Below, one piece after another: positions 32,503 to 44,191 of a stretch of 64,000 nt of DNA. The notes beneath the pieces are model-generated. The model saw only the letters and a program-made list of their open reading frames with translations, did not search any database and was not told where the DNA came from. The stretch spans positions 190,764-254,763 of the forward strand of contig QEOQ01000559.1 of the NCBI GenBank assembly GCA_010279815.1. Direction: 5' to 3'. Each line of letters opens with the position of its first letter. Position 1 is the first letter of the stretch. Origin of the DNA: Brachionus plicatilis (Eukaryota > Rotifera > Eurotatoria > Ploima > Brachionidae). Made by a program: the position numbers and the translations under genes.

Positions 32503-33302
32503 GTTTTTTAGTACCTCAAATTTATTAAAATTTACCTCAAATTTAATAAAAGACTATTTTTTTATTAAAAAAGTAGCAAAATATAAAAAAAGTATTCAAA
32601 TAAAAAAAAATTACATCAATTTAAAAAAAAAGAAAGCAATTTCATTATAAAACCGCAAAAAGTTAATACTCACCTCTAAAAATAAAAAAAATTAACAATT
32701 ATCACAATAAAAATATCTTTTTTTTTCATAATTAAGCCACATTTTTCAAAAGGATAACAAGTGTAATCATCAAATTGCAGTATGTGCAAGGCTAAAAAAA
32801 TGTGCATTTGACATTGTTGCTATGGATTTACCAATTCAACCGAATCGTAAACGTGGTGCCCCAGAAAAAAATAAACCAGCTCTAATAATACAACCATCAG
32901 ATTTAGTTGGCGGTGGTGGAGATCCAAAAGGCTTCTCTTATGATGATGATGATTTAACCGAAGTTGTGCCTAATAATCAAAAAAAACAAAAAACATTCAA
33001 TCAAGAATCTACTCAAAATAATGAATCTAAAACATGTGAAAAATGTGGCTTAATTATGAAAAAAAAAGATATTTTTATTGTGATAATTGTTAATTTTTTT
33101 TATTTTTAGAGGTGAGTATTAACTTTTTGCGGTTTTATAATGAAATTGCTTTCTTTTTTTCTAAATTGATGTAATTTTTTTTTATTTGAATACTTTTTTT
33201 ATATTTTGCTACTTTTTTAATAAAAAAATAGTCTTTTATTAAATTTGAGGTAAATTTTAATAAATTTGAGGTAAATTTTAATAAATTTGAGGTATTAAAA
33301 AA
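32503..33302. mobile_element. Fold-back element made from a MULE-like 3' end
   Basis: Arms at about 32503-32747 and 33038-33302 are near-identical inverse copies. The right arm has one extra 21-base AATTTGAGGTAAATTTTAATA unit. The 290-base centre encodes the tail of a MULE-like transposase on the plus strand, and the last codons of that ORF run into the right arm. The left arm is therefore an inverted copy of the transposon's own 3' end. No target duplication was recognised. Confidence 0.82.
32759..33106 (+). pseudogene. MULE-like transposase tail: SWIM remnant and C-terminal finger
   Basis: The frame opens inside the end of a SWIM finger (KCNHQIAVCARLKKCAF), then gives PIQPNRKRGAPEKNKPALII, a typical linker after SWIM in Mutator-like transposases. 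An acidic segment (DDDDLTEVV) and CEKCGLIMKKK follow. Past an A9 run, the +1 frame would finish the finger as YFYCDNC plus a stop. So one base is missing or the finger is lost. Both arms carry the same A9, which argues against a sequencing error. Confidence 0.7.
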
Positions 33303-34119
33303 CCGATAGCCAGAAAAATGATATCATTAGCTTATTTGAAAACCTCTGACAACCAGAATTAAGTGTTATAGATTAGAAATTTTTGACTGTTTAAAGAGAA
33401 AAGATAAATAAGTAAATACAAAGTTAAAAATTTAGTAAAATAAATTGACTTTTTAATCAAGTAAAATTGGAATTTTTAAATTTGAATTAAGAATTTATTA
33501 TTTAAAAAGAATGAAAATTAAATATATAAATCAGCATAGCACATATGCCATCATTATGATCATTTTCCAATATATTTTTAAATATATTTATGAAAAATTT
33601 AATAATTTAATTAAAAAGAAATTTTTTTTTTTTCAATTTAAAATATCATAATCTTCAATTATCACATATTGTGCATGGGAAGGACATTAATATTATTTTA
33701 TTATGCTCTCCAGAAGTTTAAATTATCGGCTAGTCTGATTCAGTTTTTTTGTCATTCATTTAAACTTGTTAATTTCTTAGACTTTTGTTCACTTTTCGCT
33801 TTTCTGAGCACACTAGTGAAAAGAGTTTTTCTAAAAAATAAAATAATTGTTTTGTTTGATGACATTGATAGAAAAATTACCACTATAATTTAAACACTTT
33901 TGTTGTACTTGAAACTCTAGGCAAAATTATTTTATGACATTGAAAATCAATCAAAAACTATCTGAAGAGCTACAAGTTTAAAATTCACTTAAAATAACTT
34001 TCGATTGGTAATTAATGTCATAATTTTTTTCTGATCACCAGATATAACTTGAACCAAATCTTGGTCGCTTAGATAAATATCAAAACTTACTATTCTCTTA
34101 AAATTTAAATTTTTTGGCA
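33303..34119. other. Intergenic, nothing recognisable
   Basis: A/T-rich sequence. A short open frame at 33669-33893 has no recognisable domain and is unlikely to be a gene. Confidence 0.5.
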
Positions 34120-35085
34120 AAATGAAAATATTTTTATGCGGAAAATTCAAGTTTCACATCAAAACGATGATTTAAAATTTTAAAACTTAATTAATCTAAT
34201 GATTTTGATGATTAATAAAAATAAATATCAAACATTAGTAGACATGCTAAGTCTAATAATGGTTCATTTTAAATTTACATCAAAATGATTAACTATTATT
34301 TTATTTATCAAAAACAATCAATAATTAAATAATTTGGGCTAAGTTAATACAGAAGTTAAAATTCATGACTTTTTAAATTCATTCAAAATAAATTAATTTT
34401 ATTTTTAGCAAAGTAAAATTAATTAATAAATTAATTTTTTTAATATTTCAAAGCTTTATTTTTAAACTTTTGAAAAATTTGTAATTTCTAAAAATGCAAT
34501 GAAATTTAATTGCTCATTTAAAAAATTTTGAGAAAGATTGAGCGCTTGAAATTTGATCAAAAATTTTTCTTTGCTTTATTTTTCCACTTGAACAAATTAT
34601 ACATTTTAAACATTAAATTTTTTTGTCTTCAATTTTTAGCTTTTTATTAATATCAATAAAAAATTTAAACCCCTTAAAGTTTAATAAAAATTTCAATTCA
34701 AAAGTTCAATTTTCCTTTTTTGCAGCAATTCACATTGTTAAGAATGAAGTTTTATTGTATTTTCAGCTTTATTTGATACAACTTGATGTTTTAATGAAAA
34801 GTGGAAAAATAAAATTGCTTCAGTTTAAATTAATAAATTTAAAAGTTATGAATTTTAATTTCTGAATTAAATTAGCCTCAATTATTTGATTATTGATTGA
34901 TTTTGTTAAATTAATTAGAGGTCAATCATTTTGATGTAAATTTTTCCAAAAATGAACCATTATTAGACGAACCATGTTTAGTAATGTTTAATATTTATTG
35001 TTTGAAAATTATCAAAATCATTAGATTAGTTATATTTAAAATTATAAACGATCGTTTTGATCTTAAACTTCAGTATCCCCTAAAT
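34120..35085. repeat. Large degenerate fold-back element, about 1 kb
   Basis: Arms at about 34120-34400 and 34790-35085 pair imperfectly. Shared blocks include AATCTAATGATTTTGAT, TCTAATAATGGTTCATTTT, TTACATCAAAATGATT and CAATCAATAATTAAATAATT. The right arm's inner part (GTGGAAAAATAAAATT, 34800) recurs at 63361-63450, so the family is dispersed. The short open frames inside have no recognisable domain. Confidence 0.75.
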
Positions 35086-37559
35086 TTGAATTTTTTTTCA
35101 ACAAAATTTTTATTTAATAAGAAAACTTATAAAAATTTTATTAAACAATTTATGGTCCAAGACAATGCTCATAATTTTCTATCTTTTTTATAGATATTAT
35201 TATTTTTATTATTATTTATTTCAATAAAAACTTCTTGGGTGATGAAATTATATGTTGAAAAATAGTAAAAACCTTTTAGAAAACAATTTCGTGTAAAGAT
35301 AATGGAATTTAACAATAAGAAAAATAACTTTAGATTTTTTTTAATTTTTGTCGTTTGGACTAAATTTAAAAAAAAAAACTATTTCATTTAAAAATCGAAT
35401 TTTAACTGAAATTTGTTTAAACTGTTTGAATAATTTTTAAGAACCAGGCAAAAAGAAAATATTTTTTGGCTATTTTGCAATTTAATTGAAGAAATTAATT
35501 ATAAAATGAAATAAACTCAAATTTTGGTTCACTCATTGTATATCTATTCTTATTTATTTGTCATATCTTGTAAAAAATATTATTAAATAAATCTAGTTGA
35601 GGACTATGATTTTGTTATAAAAATGTAGATGTTTTTGATAGTAAATTTATCAAGCTTAGTATTTATATGATAAAAATTTAACAAAAAAATAATTATTTTT
35701 TTTCATTTTTATTAATTGAAAAAAATTAAAATAAATCAATTTTTAGCAATATTTCAAACTTGAGGTATCAAAAATCTGTCATGTGAAAATTTTGACTACA
35801 AATTAATCTGAAATGATATTCAAAAATTTACCTAATAAATAAATTATTTTTGTTTGTGTCATTTTTTTTTAAGGCAAAGTGTGTGCATTTGAAAATGAGC
35901 TTAAATTCAAGTGGAAATACTCAGAAATTCTACGAACAAAAAAAAATGCGTCAAATATGGATTTTGAATCTAATTTTTTTAAACCGATTGATGAGTGGGC
36001 TTAAAACGGTTTTTTATCTAAAAAAAAAGAAATTGATTTGTAATGTCACTGATAATTTATATCATTTTAATCTAATGGATTTTTTTTTCTGAAAATAGTT
36101 CAATATTTTGATCTAACATCAAAACGTTGAACAAAACTTATAATAACTTTAGACTTTGCTTGCTAAAAGTATCATTTATCTGGATTGATTTAATTTATAA
36201 ACACGAAAAAAGCAAGAGTTAAACAAAACATTTAAGATTTGTTTCAAAACTTAAGTTATGTTCAATTTCATTTATAATTACGTTTTAATTAGACTAGCTG
36301 ATTAAAAAATCAAAAAGCATCACATTATGATGAAATTTCCGCATTGGTAAAATTGAATTGAACCATTTACAGTTTCTCATTGATTTTACCAGGTACTATC
36401 GATTTTTAAATCATCCGCACTCTGTATAAATTTCAAGTATTTACAAAAAGATCCTACTCTTGAACAAAATACTCATCATTTTATAAAAATAAAATTATTT
36501 ATTTAATTTCATTTATGTCACGCCAACAATCAGCTGACAAAAGCCGGTATAAATAACAGATCAATTTATCTTTATAGTTCTTTGGTAGATGTCTTAACTA
36601 TATAAATATATGATAAAAGTTTAATAAATAAGATTTATGATTCAAAATTTGCTATTTTAGTAAAAAATTAAAGAATTTTTTATGTTTTCAAATTACGTTG
36701 TTTTTAATAAAATGAATTAATTTAAATTGTTTTTTTTTTGATGTATAAAAAGTGAGGTCACATTTGCAAATGATCATTGAGTATTAAATTTTTTTTTAAA
36801 AAAAAAGATAAAAAGTTCAAAAAATTTTTAAAAATCTGTTCAAAGGATATGTAGATTTAAAATTTTTTAAAACTCGTTTGGTGCTTTTTGTGTTAATTTT
36901 TGTCTTGAAATTGTGACTTAAAAATCAAACTCGATTAAAGAAGAATTCTTGTCATTTTTGTTTTAGACCATCTTTTTTAATTAAGTTCATAATTTAAAGA
37001 TATAAGGATTTGTGCGTAACAAAAACCTTAATGAACATGACTTTGCTTTTCATTTTCAAAATTGATCCCGAAGGAAACTTGTCTTAATTTTAGTCTATCT
37101 TTTAATTATTGAAGTTTTTTTATTCAATGACAAACTTGAGACTATATTTCAACAACGACAACAAAAAAATTACGCAAAATAATTTAAAATTTATTTAAAT
37201 AAACAAGAGTTTATTTTTTAAATTTATTCAATAGATGATAATGATCGATCAGTCAGGCCCAATAATTAAGTTTGCTGAAAATTGAGGCTCAGCTTTGTTC
37301 CGCAATCAGCTAATTTCAATTTCAAGGCACGAAACATAAGCAACAACTCAAATAAATTAAAATAATCATTTAAGCTTTTAAAGAACTATTAATAATTAAT
37401 TTGTTTTAGAGCATTATTCAAATTGCTTGTTTTAAAAGCTTTTGAGTTTCTAATTAAGAATGGTTTCTCAAAAAATAGATAACAGTTTTGAAATTGTGAA
37501 ATTTTAACATGGATAGACAATGATTTTTAATAGATTTAACTATTAAAAAAAAACATTTT
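35086..37559. other. Intergenic, with one worn piggyBac-like end
   Basis: No credible gene. ACTCGTTTGGTGCTTTTTGTG followed by TTAA at 36869-36894 resembles the right end of the piggyBac element at 20138-20162 and is probably an old single end. The rest is A/T-rich. Confidence 0.5.
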
Positions 37560-37852
37560 ATTTTTTGTACTTTTTGTACTTTTTCTAAAATTTAATTTAT
37601 TTGGCCCTCTTCCTTTTTGAACTTTATCCGTTTTATTTATTACTATTTAAAAAATTTAACGGGACATGGGTTTGACGCGATTCGGGTATGTTATAGATTA
37701 GAGAAATATCTGTTAATTAATATTAATATTTTAACTATTAATTAATAAAAATCTTTATTTTAAATATGAATAAGAATGGTAAGTATAAGAAGGAACAGGG
37801 CCAAATAAATTAAATATTAGAAAAAGTACAAAATGTACAGAAAGTATTTTTA
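37560..37852. repeat. Fold-back MITE, about 290 bases
   Basis: Arms at about 37560-37613 and 37790-37852 pair through TTTTTGTACTTTTTCTAAAA and AATTTATTTGGCCCT. The spacer is about 175 bases with no coding content. Confidence 0.75.
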
Positions 37853-40538
37853 CTTTTTAATATTCTCATTGTCTAATCCTCGATTTTAAATCAAAATAAA
37901 ATTTTAGAATTTTCTTAACGTAAATTTTGTGTAAATTTCTATAAAATTTGATTAATTTTTGATAAGAAATGGAAATAAAATTGAAGAAAAAAACAATATT
38001 TTTTTAAAAAAAATTATGGATCTAAATTTGTTTGCATTGTTAAAAAAATACTGTAAAAAAATAGGAAGTACAATAGCGAAAATACACAAAAGTTTAAAAA
38101 AAAATAAGTTTAGGTTAGAATTTTATATGAAATGAAGTATTTTAAATGTGTATAAGATCTTGGCTTATTCAACTTAGAAACACAAAATCTAATGACAGCT
38201 AAAATAATTTCGTTCACTTTTTAAACAGTCAAGGGTCGTAATAGATTGATTTGAATGTTGAACAAAAAATACAGTGGCATCAAAGAATGACGTTCTTCGC
38301 ATAGTTGGATTTTTTTATGTTTAAAAAGTACTGTACCAACTTTTTAATTAGAAAATTCTTTTCGTTTTTGATTAAATCAATTTTAGCTATTTTTAAAAAG
38401 TTAAAGATCTTTAAATCTTAAAATTCATTTTTTAATATCTAAATCTAGACACTGAAATATATTTATATTTACTAGTAAATTTACTAAAATTAATTTTTGA
38501 TTTAAAAAAAAAGCAAAAATTTTTTTTTTATTACCAAAATGTCCTTTTTTTTGTACTTCTAATGTTTTACCATTTGAGTACCAAAGTAATTTAAAATTAA
38601 CTTGCGTAAAAAAATGACAAATTCCAGCGATCAGATCAACACAATACAAAAAGTACATAATTAATAAATTATTTGGAACACGAACAAATTCTTATTCTTT
38701 CTTATCATTATCCTTAAATATTTTTTAAATAAATGAAAATTAGTGAAAACAAAAAATTTTATTTTTTGTAGTTTAATTGAACATTTACAATAATTTCTGA
38801 AAATTAAGACTCTATATTGTTGTTGGCAAAAATAAATGACGAGCGGAGTCTAACTGTACTTGACATTGTCGTTGCTTTGAAAGAGGTTATTTTTAAATTT
38901 ACATAAAAATTAAAATCCAATACTTAAAAAATTAATCAGAAATAAATGAAAATTCATTCATGGAATATTTTCAAAAATAAACTTAACTTATGTCTTTTAG
39001 GATGATAATGCTTGGCAAAAAGTAAATATAATTTTTCATTATTTTATATTTCAAAAAATTTTATTTTGGATTTTTAGAGTTATTTTTTTAAATTTCTAAA
39101 ATATTTAAAAAAAAATTTTGAAAATATATAATATGAAAATGTAAAAATGTAAAATAAATGTTAATTTTGCCTAATGCAACTGCAACTTCGTTGACTAAAA
39201 GATTCTTTTTGTATTCATTTGTAGAGATAAAACTTAAATGTGTTCGATGGGTTATTCTGTTTTTCATCATAAAGGTCCAAAACCTAAAACACTATTCTAG
39301 TAGTTTATTGATCTAAGGCTTCTTATCTAAAATTATTTTTAATTAAAAAATTCAATCCAGAGTAAATAAATAAATTTTAGCTAAAGATAGTTGAAGTTCG
39401 ATCAAATTATTAATTTAAAATTTATAACAAAAATGTTAATAAAGGCTAATTTTTTTTCTTCAAATAAAAAACAAAATAATAGTTTCCTTTTTGAGATATC
39501 TAAAGGGGTTTTTTAAGGGTTGAGTTTAAGTGGTAATAGTATATTTTTTAATCACATTTCTATCTTTATAATATTAAAAAAATTTTTTGCTAGCTTTATT
39601 TGCTGAAAAGGAAAAAAAGGCTCAAAAAAGGTAAATCCACTTTCAATTCCGATTAATAAGCCAATAATTTTTATTTTATATGTAATGTCGATTTTTTGAG
39701 GTGGTGTCATTGAATTCAATTTTCTTTAAGAAAATTTTTACCTTGAATTTATTAGGAATCAAAAATTAAAAAATTTTAGACAAATTTTAATAAACCTAAT
39801 CCTTCTTTATGTCAAAAACAGATATCTAAAACTTAATTTGAAAATCATTCGCAACTTTTGAAAAAATATTCTATTATAAATTTTCTATGGATTATTTTTT
39901 TTATTTTATTTCTTACAAATTTTCTTTAAAAATAAATCTTTAGATTTTAAAAGATTAAAAATCAAAGCAATAAACAGTAAGACATATTATTTTGAAAATC
40001 ATTTAATTCTGTTTAATTATTTGACTACAAAGTTTAGAAAAGCGAAAATAGCTAGAATCAACGATATCAAACCATTTAAAAAATTTTATGACTCATCCTT
40101 AAAATATAATTACATCTTTTTTTTTATTAAATTATATTTTCAATCATAAAAAAATGCGATTAGTTTTTTATAACCATTTTTTCTTTTCATAATTTAATTT
40201 TCATTCATTAGAAAAGCCTTTTTAACACATTTAAAAACAGGAGAACAAAACTGAATCAATTGTCTATCTGTTTAGGATCTTATCTGTTCTCGAATTTTTT
40301 AATCACATTTCATCAAAATAGGATGAATGATAATAAAAAAACATTAATGTTTGGTTTATTTATAATAAATATCAAAAAAAAAATTTAAAAAATGTAAAAA
40401 TAAATAAAATAAGCGAAAGTTTTTACTTTTTTTGTTATAAATAAAAAATAGCCTATTATAATCTTTGTGAATCAAATTAAGTTCCTTTTTTTTTAAATTT
40501 ATTTATATTGATTTTTTAATTAATTTGATTTTATAATA
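37853..40538. other. Intergenic, nothing convincing
   Basis: A/T-rich. 39130-39175 matches 105-150 (ATGTAAAA words then TTTTGCC) and is a dispersed repeat fragment. Short frames at 38425-38658 and 39088-39270 show no domain and biased composition. Confidence 0.5.
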
Positions 40539-41551
40539 CCGTAAACTCGCGTTGTGGACTCTAAGAGTAAAGCCCAAATTCAACCTTTTTTCTTTTAGAG
40601 TTAATTACATAGTTTCTATGTTATAACAATTAAAATTGAATTAGCTGGAAAATACCTTAAATATGGGTTATTTTCCATTAATAAAGCCTAAATTTAGCTT
40701 TTATTCTAACAAAAAAATGGCCTTTATTCTCATTAAAAAAATTAAAAATAAAAAAAATTGTAGAGCTAATTTCGAAATAGAAAATAAGTCAAATCTAAGC
40801 TTTTTTCTATTTTTGCACTTTACTCTAGGAGCATTTTTATAAGAAATTAAAGGTAAAATTTAAAAAAATTTGTTAAAAAATCAATTGAATTCGATGCGGT
40901 AATTCGATATAAATTAGTTAGTTAAATGAATAATAAAAAAATAAATGTCAATTTCTATTTGGTCTGATAATTTTTCCATTTTGATCACGTGGAAGCTATT
41001 TACATTTTTTGAATTTTGAGTTAAAACTCTATTCGCTTGATTATTGACAATTAACAGGACGTGATCTATTAAGAGATATAGATGTAAATTCTCAAGTAAT
41101 TGTCAATAATCAAGCGAATAGAGTTTTAACTCAAAATTCAAAAAATGTAAATAATGATAAAAATAATGACAGGTCCAAAGGAAAGGGGAAGGAAAAAGCT
41201 TCCAATTGATTTTTTAACAAATTTTTTTAAATTTTACCTTTAATTTCTTATAAAAATGCTCCTAGAGTAAAGTGCAAAAATAGAAAAAAGCTTAGATTTG
41301 ACTTATTTTCTATTTCGAAATTAGCTCTACAATTTTTTTTATTTTTAATTTTTTTAATGAGAATAAAGGCCATTTTTTTGTTAGAATAAAAGCTAAATTT
41401 AGGCTTTATTAATGGAAAATAACCCATATTTAAGGTATTTTCCAGCTAATTCAATTTTAATTGTTATAACATAGAAACTATGTAATTAACTCTAAAAGAA
41501 AAAAGGTTGAATTTGGGCTTTACTCTTAGAGTCCACAACGCGAGTTTACGG
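40539..41551. mobile_element. 1013-base palindromic element, 349-bp perfect arms, TA duplication
   Basis: Arms 40539-40887 and 41203-41551 have equal length, and I found no mismatch when comparing them by eye. The termini are CCGTAAACTCGCGTTGTGG and its inverse, flanked by TA at 40537-40538 and 41552-41553. In the centre a second inverted repeat of 56 bases (40998-41053 and 41097-41152) surrounds part of an ORF tail. TA duplication and long TIRs fit a Tc1/mariner-related non-autonomous element, but no transposase domain is present to confirm it. Confidence 0.85.
41055..41209 (+). pseudogene. ORF tail captured inside the palindromic element
   Basis: An open frame without start reads GRDLLRDIDVNSQVIVNNQA, then an Asn/Lys-rich stretch, and ends KGKGKEKASN with TGA at 41207-41209. 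The stop lies four bases inside the right arm. Part of this frame is present again, inverted, at 40998-41053. I read it as the C-terminus of the autonomous parent's protein; I do not recognise the family. Confidence 0.5.
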
Positions 41552-41553
41552 TA

Positions 41554-42395
41554 AAAAAAAAATAAATAAATTCATCAAAGAAAGTTTTTATTCAAGAAAA
41601 TAGAAGCAGATTTAAAGATTGTTTTTTTAAATAACTTAACTTTCTAAGTATTCGAAATATTTTTCGAAAAACATTTAAAGAAAGCATTATTGGTTTATTG
41701 ACTTTTTTAAAAATTAAAATAAAAAATTATTACAACATTTAAAATAATGTTTTAATTGAAAACGAGGTCTCTTTAATTTCAAATGATCAAAAATTAAAAA
41801 TAAATTTCAAAATAAAAGTTGATAAAAATAACTAATTTCTTCACTCTTAAATTATTTATTTAAATGAATTTAATTTTTTTTTGGCAATGAAAAAATTCTT
41901 CAGAAAGATCAATCAATTGAGAGTAGATATGTTTTACAATTTCTTTGATTTTTTTAATTATTTCTTTTAAGCAATTTTAAATTTGATAAATGTGTCTTTT
42001 TTCAAAATTTTATGTAAATTTTCATTTAAACTAGAGTTTTTTGAGTTTTACAAAGAATGTATCAATTGCTAAAATTTACAGAACATGTTTTGGTCCATCA
42101 TACAAAAGCTTTGGCATTTTTAATTTTTTTTTGTTTTTTGTACCAAAATTCACAATGCCTTACATCAGCTGATAAGGTTTTAATCGATATTATTATTTAG
42201 TATTATATCATTATTAACAAAGACAATTATTGAAATATTTTTTTTTCTTGTTCATGTTCAACCCAGCACAGTCTTAGTAAATTATTGAAAAAAATTTTCA
42301 TAAAATTTTTAAATTTTTTTGTTGCTTAATATTCCGAAATTGATTGAGAAAAAAAATTAAATTGTTTTTTTATTTTACTATAAAATTATGGTATT
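41554..42395. other. Intergenic, nothing recognisable
   Basis: A/T-rich sequence without a credible gene or repeat. Confidence 0.5.
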
Positions 42396-42690
42396 TGAAG
42401 TTTATGATCAAAAAATTAGATAAAATAGTATTATGTTTATAACTTTTGAATGGTATTTGATTAAATCTCTCAGCAAAAAGTGTAATTAAATTGCGCAGTT
42501 GAATTTAATACTTTTAAATGAAGTGCATTTTCCTGAAAAATTGCAGATTTTTTGCAGAGCCTTATCTAATATTAAGCATGTTTGTTGCATTAATTAACAT
42601 TTTGCAGAGAGATTTAATCAAATACCATTCAAAAGTTATTAACAAAATACTATTTGATGTGATTTTTTTGATCCTAAACTTCAAGATGTC
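42396..42690. repeat. Fold-back MITE, about 295 bases
   Basis: Arms at about 42396-42490 and 42590-42690 pair through TGAAGTTTATGATCAAAAAA versus its partner TTGATCCTAAACTTCA, and through TTTTGAATGGTATTTGATT and AAATCTCTC. Its TGAAGTTTATGATCA end resembles the MITE inserted at 50741-51257. Confidence 0.78.
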
Positions 42691-42829
42691 AAAATTATAA
42701 AACTATTTTTTATTTGATGCAAAAAAAATTTTATTAAAAAAAAAATAATAATTTGGCTAGAAAAAAATTTATTTGATGATAAATTTGAGTAAAATTTTGA
42801 CACCAAATTCTAATTTATTAGATGATGAA

Positions 42830-43425
42830 GGGAATATTATTTCAGCACAATCAATTTCTGATTAGCACAAAAAATTATATTAAAAAAAAACATTTAACAC
42901 AAAAAAATTGTGTTTGAAAATAATTCTTATAGGAAATTTTTTTTCAACACAAAAATATTTATAATAAAATAAATTTTTTTTTAATTTTAAATTTTATTTA
43001 ATGATATTTATAAGTGGAAGTTAGGTAAATAAAGTAAATTCCGAAGCTTTAAGAAAAGAAATCAAAGAAAAATTTTCCGCATTTTTTGCTCTACCTCTTT
43101 TAGGTTTATTGACAAATTGGCCCTTTTTTTAAACAGTTCTTTTAATGCCAATAAATGCGCACAATATTCTAATTTAGTGAAAAACTTGCAAGATTATTTC
43201 TTAGTTTTAAGCTCAACTTAGCAACAGTTCTTGAATAAATTTTTTTTAAATTTTCAAGCCATAAGTTTTTGTGTTGAATGCATTTATTTTATTTTTAATT
43301 TTTGTGCTAAAAGTATTTTTTTCAAATTTTAATTTTTGTGTTTAGAAGAAATTATTTTGTGGTGAGCGTTTTGAAATTGTGTTGAATGGTTATTTTTTTG
43401 TGTTAAAAAGGGAGACCAATATTTA
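42830..43425. mobile_element. Non-autonomous element with AACACAAA-word ends (copy A)
   Basis: The left end (TTCAGCACAATC, TTAGCACAAAA, TTTAACACAAAA) and the inverted right end (TTGTGTTGAATG, TTTTGTGTTAAAAA) are filled with CACAA words spaced by about 20 bases. A related element lies at 45788-46500. Termini and target duplication could not be fixed. No transposase is seen. Confidence 0.6.
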
Positions 43426-44191
43426 AACACTTAACTTAAAATGAAAAATCTTTAATTATTGCTACAAATATATCTTAAATAAAAATTCGTGTCTAAAATA
43501 TCAATGTGCTAAATTCTGAACTTCTAAGGCATGATTTACAATTAAGTTGATAAAGTGCTCTTCAAAACGCTCCAGAATTGCTAAAATGTAATAATTTATT
43601 TTACATTAAATTTAGCAAATTTTATTAAAATCATTTAAAAAGGTTTAAGTCCAAAAAATGTTTTTTTTAGGTACAAAAAAAGGAAATTGAATATTAATAT
43701 GAATAAATTTTATTTTGAAAAAAACATCATACTTCTCACGTAATTTTGCGTACAATTGCATATTATTTGGTAAGATTATGAAAAGAAATTTAAATTAAAA
43801 ATTATCTTCATTTTTTTTTAAATGACTCTAATTCGATTAAATATATAAATGAAAATTATTTTTATTAATTACTGGACGTTTTGTTGAGTTGATGAACTGT
43901 ATCATTCTTCGAAAAGAATTTCTAATTTTTTTGAAATAATTTTTTAAGAATTTTTATTTAAAAATTTGAATATGAAAATTTTTGCAGCTCATCCAAAATT
44001 AATAAAGTTTAAATTTAAGAGCAAAAATTTAAAATGAATGATGTAATTTTAACAGTAGAAAAGATAAAAACTGGTCTTAGACTTTTTGCATGATTTTTCT
44101 CATAAGAATCAAAACTGGCTGAGAAGACATTCAAATAAAAAGCCAAAAACTTTTTTGTTATTATTCTGATTTTATTCTAGATAATGATAAA
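43426..44191. other. 5' flank of the amine receptor gene
   Basis: A/T-rich. A TTATTCTAG immediately upstream of the start region (44172-44180) looks like a splice acceptor, so the receptor may have a 5' untranslated exon further up. No TATA box was recognised close to the ATG, unlike the other receptor genes here. Confidence 0.4.

Noticed and set aside
33669..33893. Open frame of 74 codons, plus strand
   Set aside because: No domain, composition as expected from random A/T-rich sequence.
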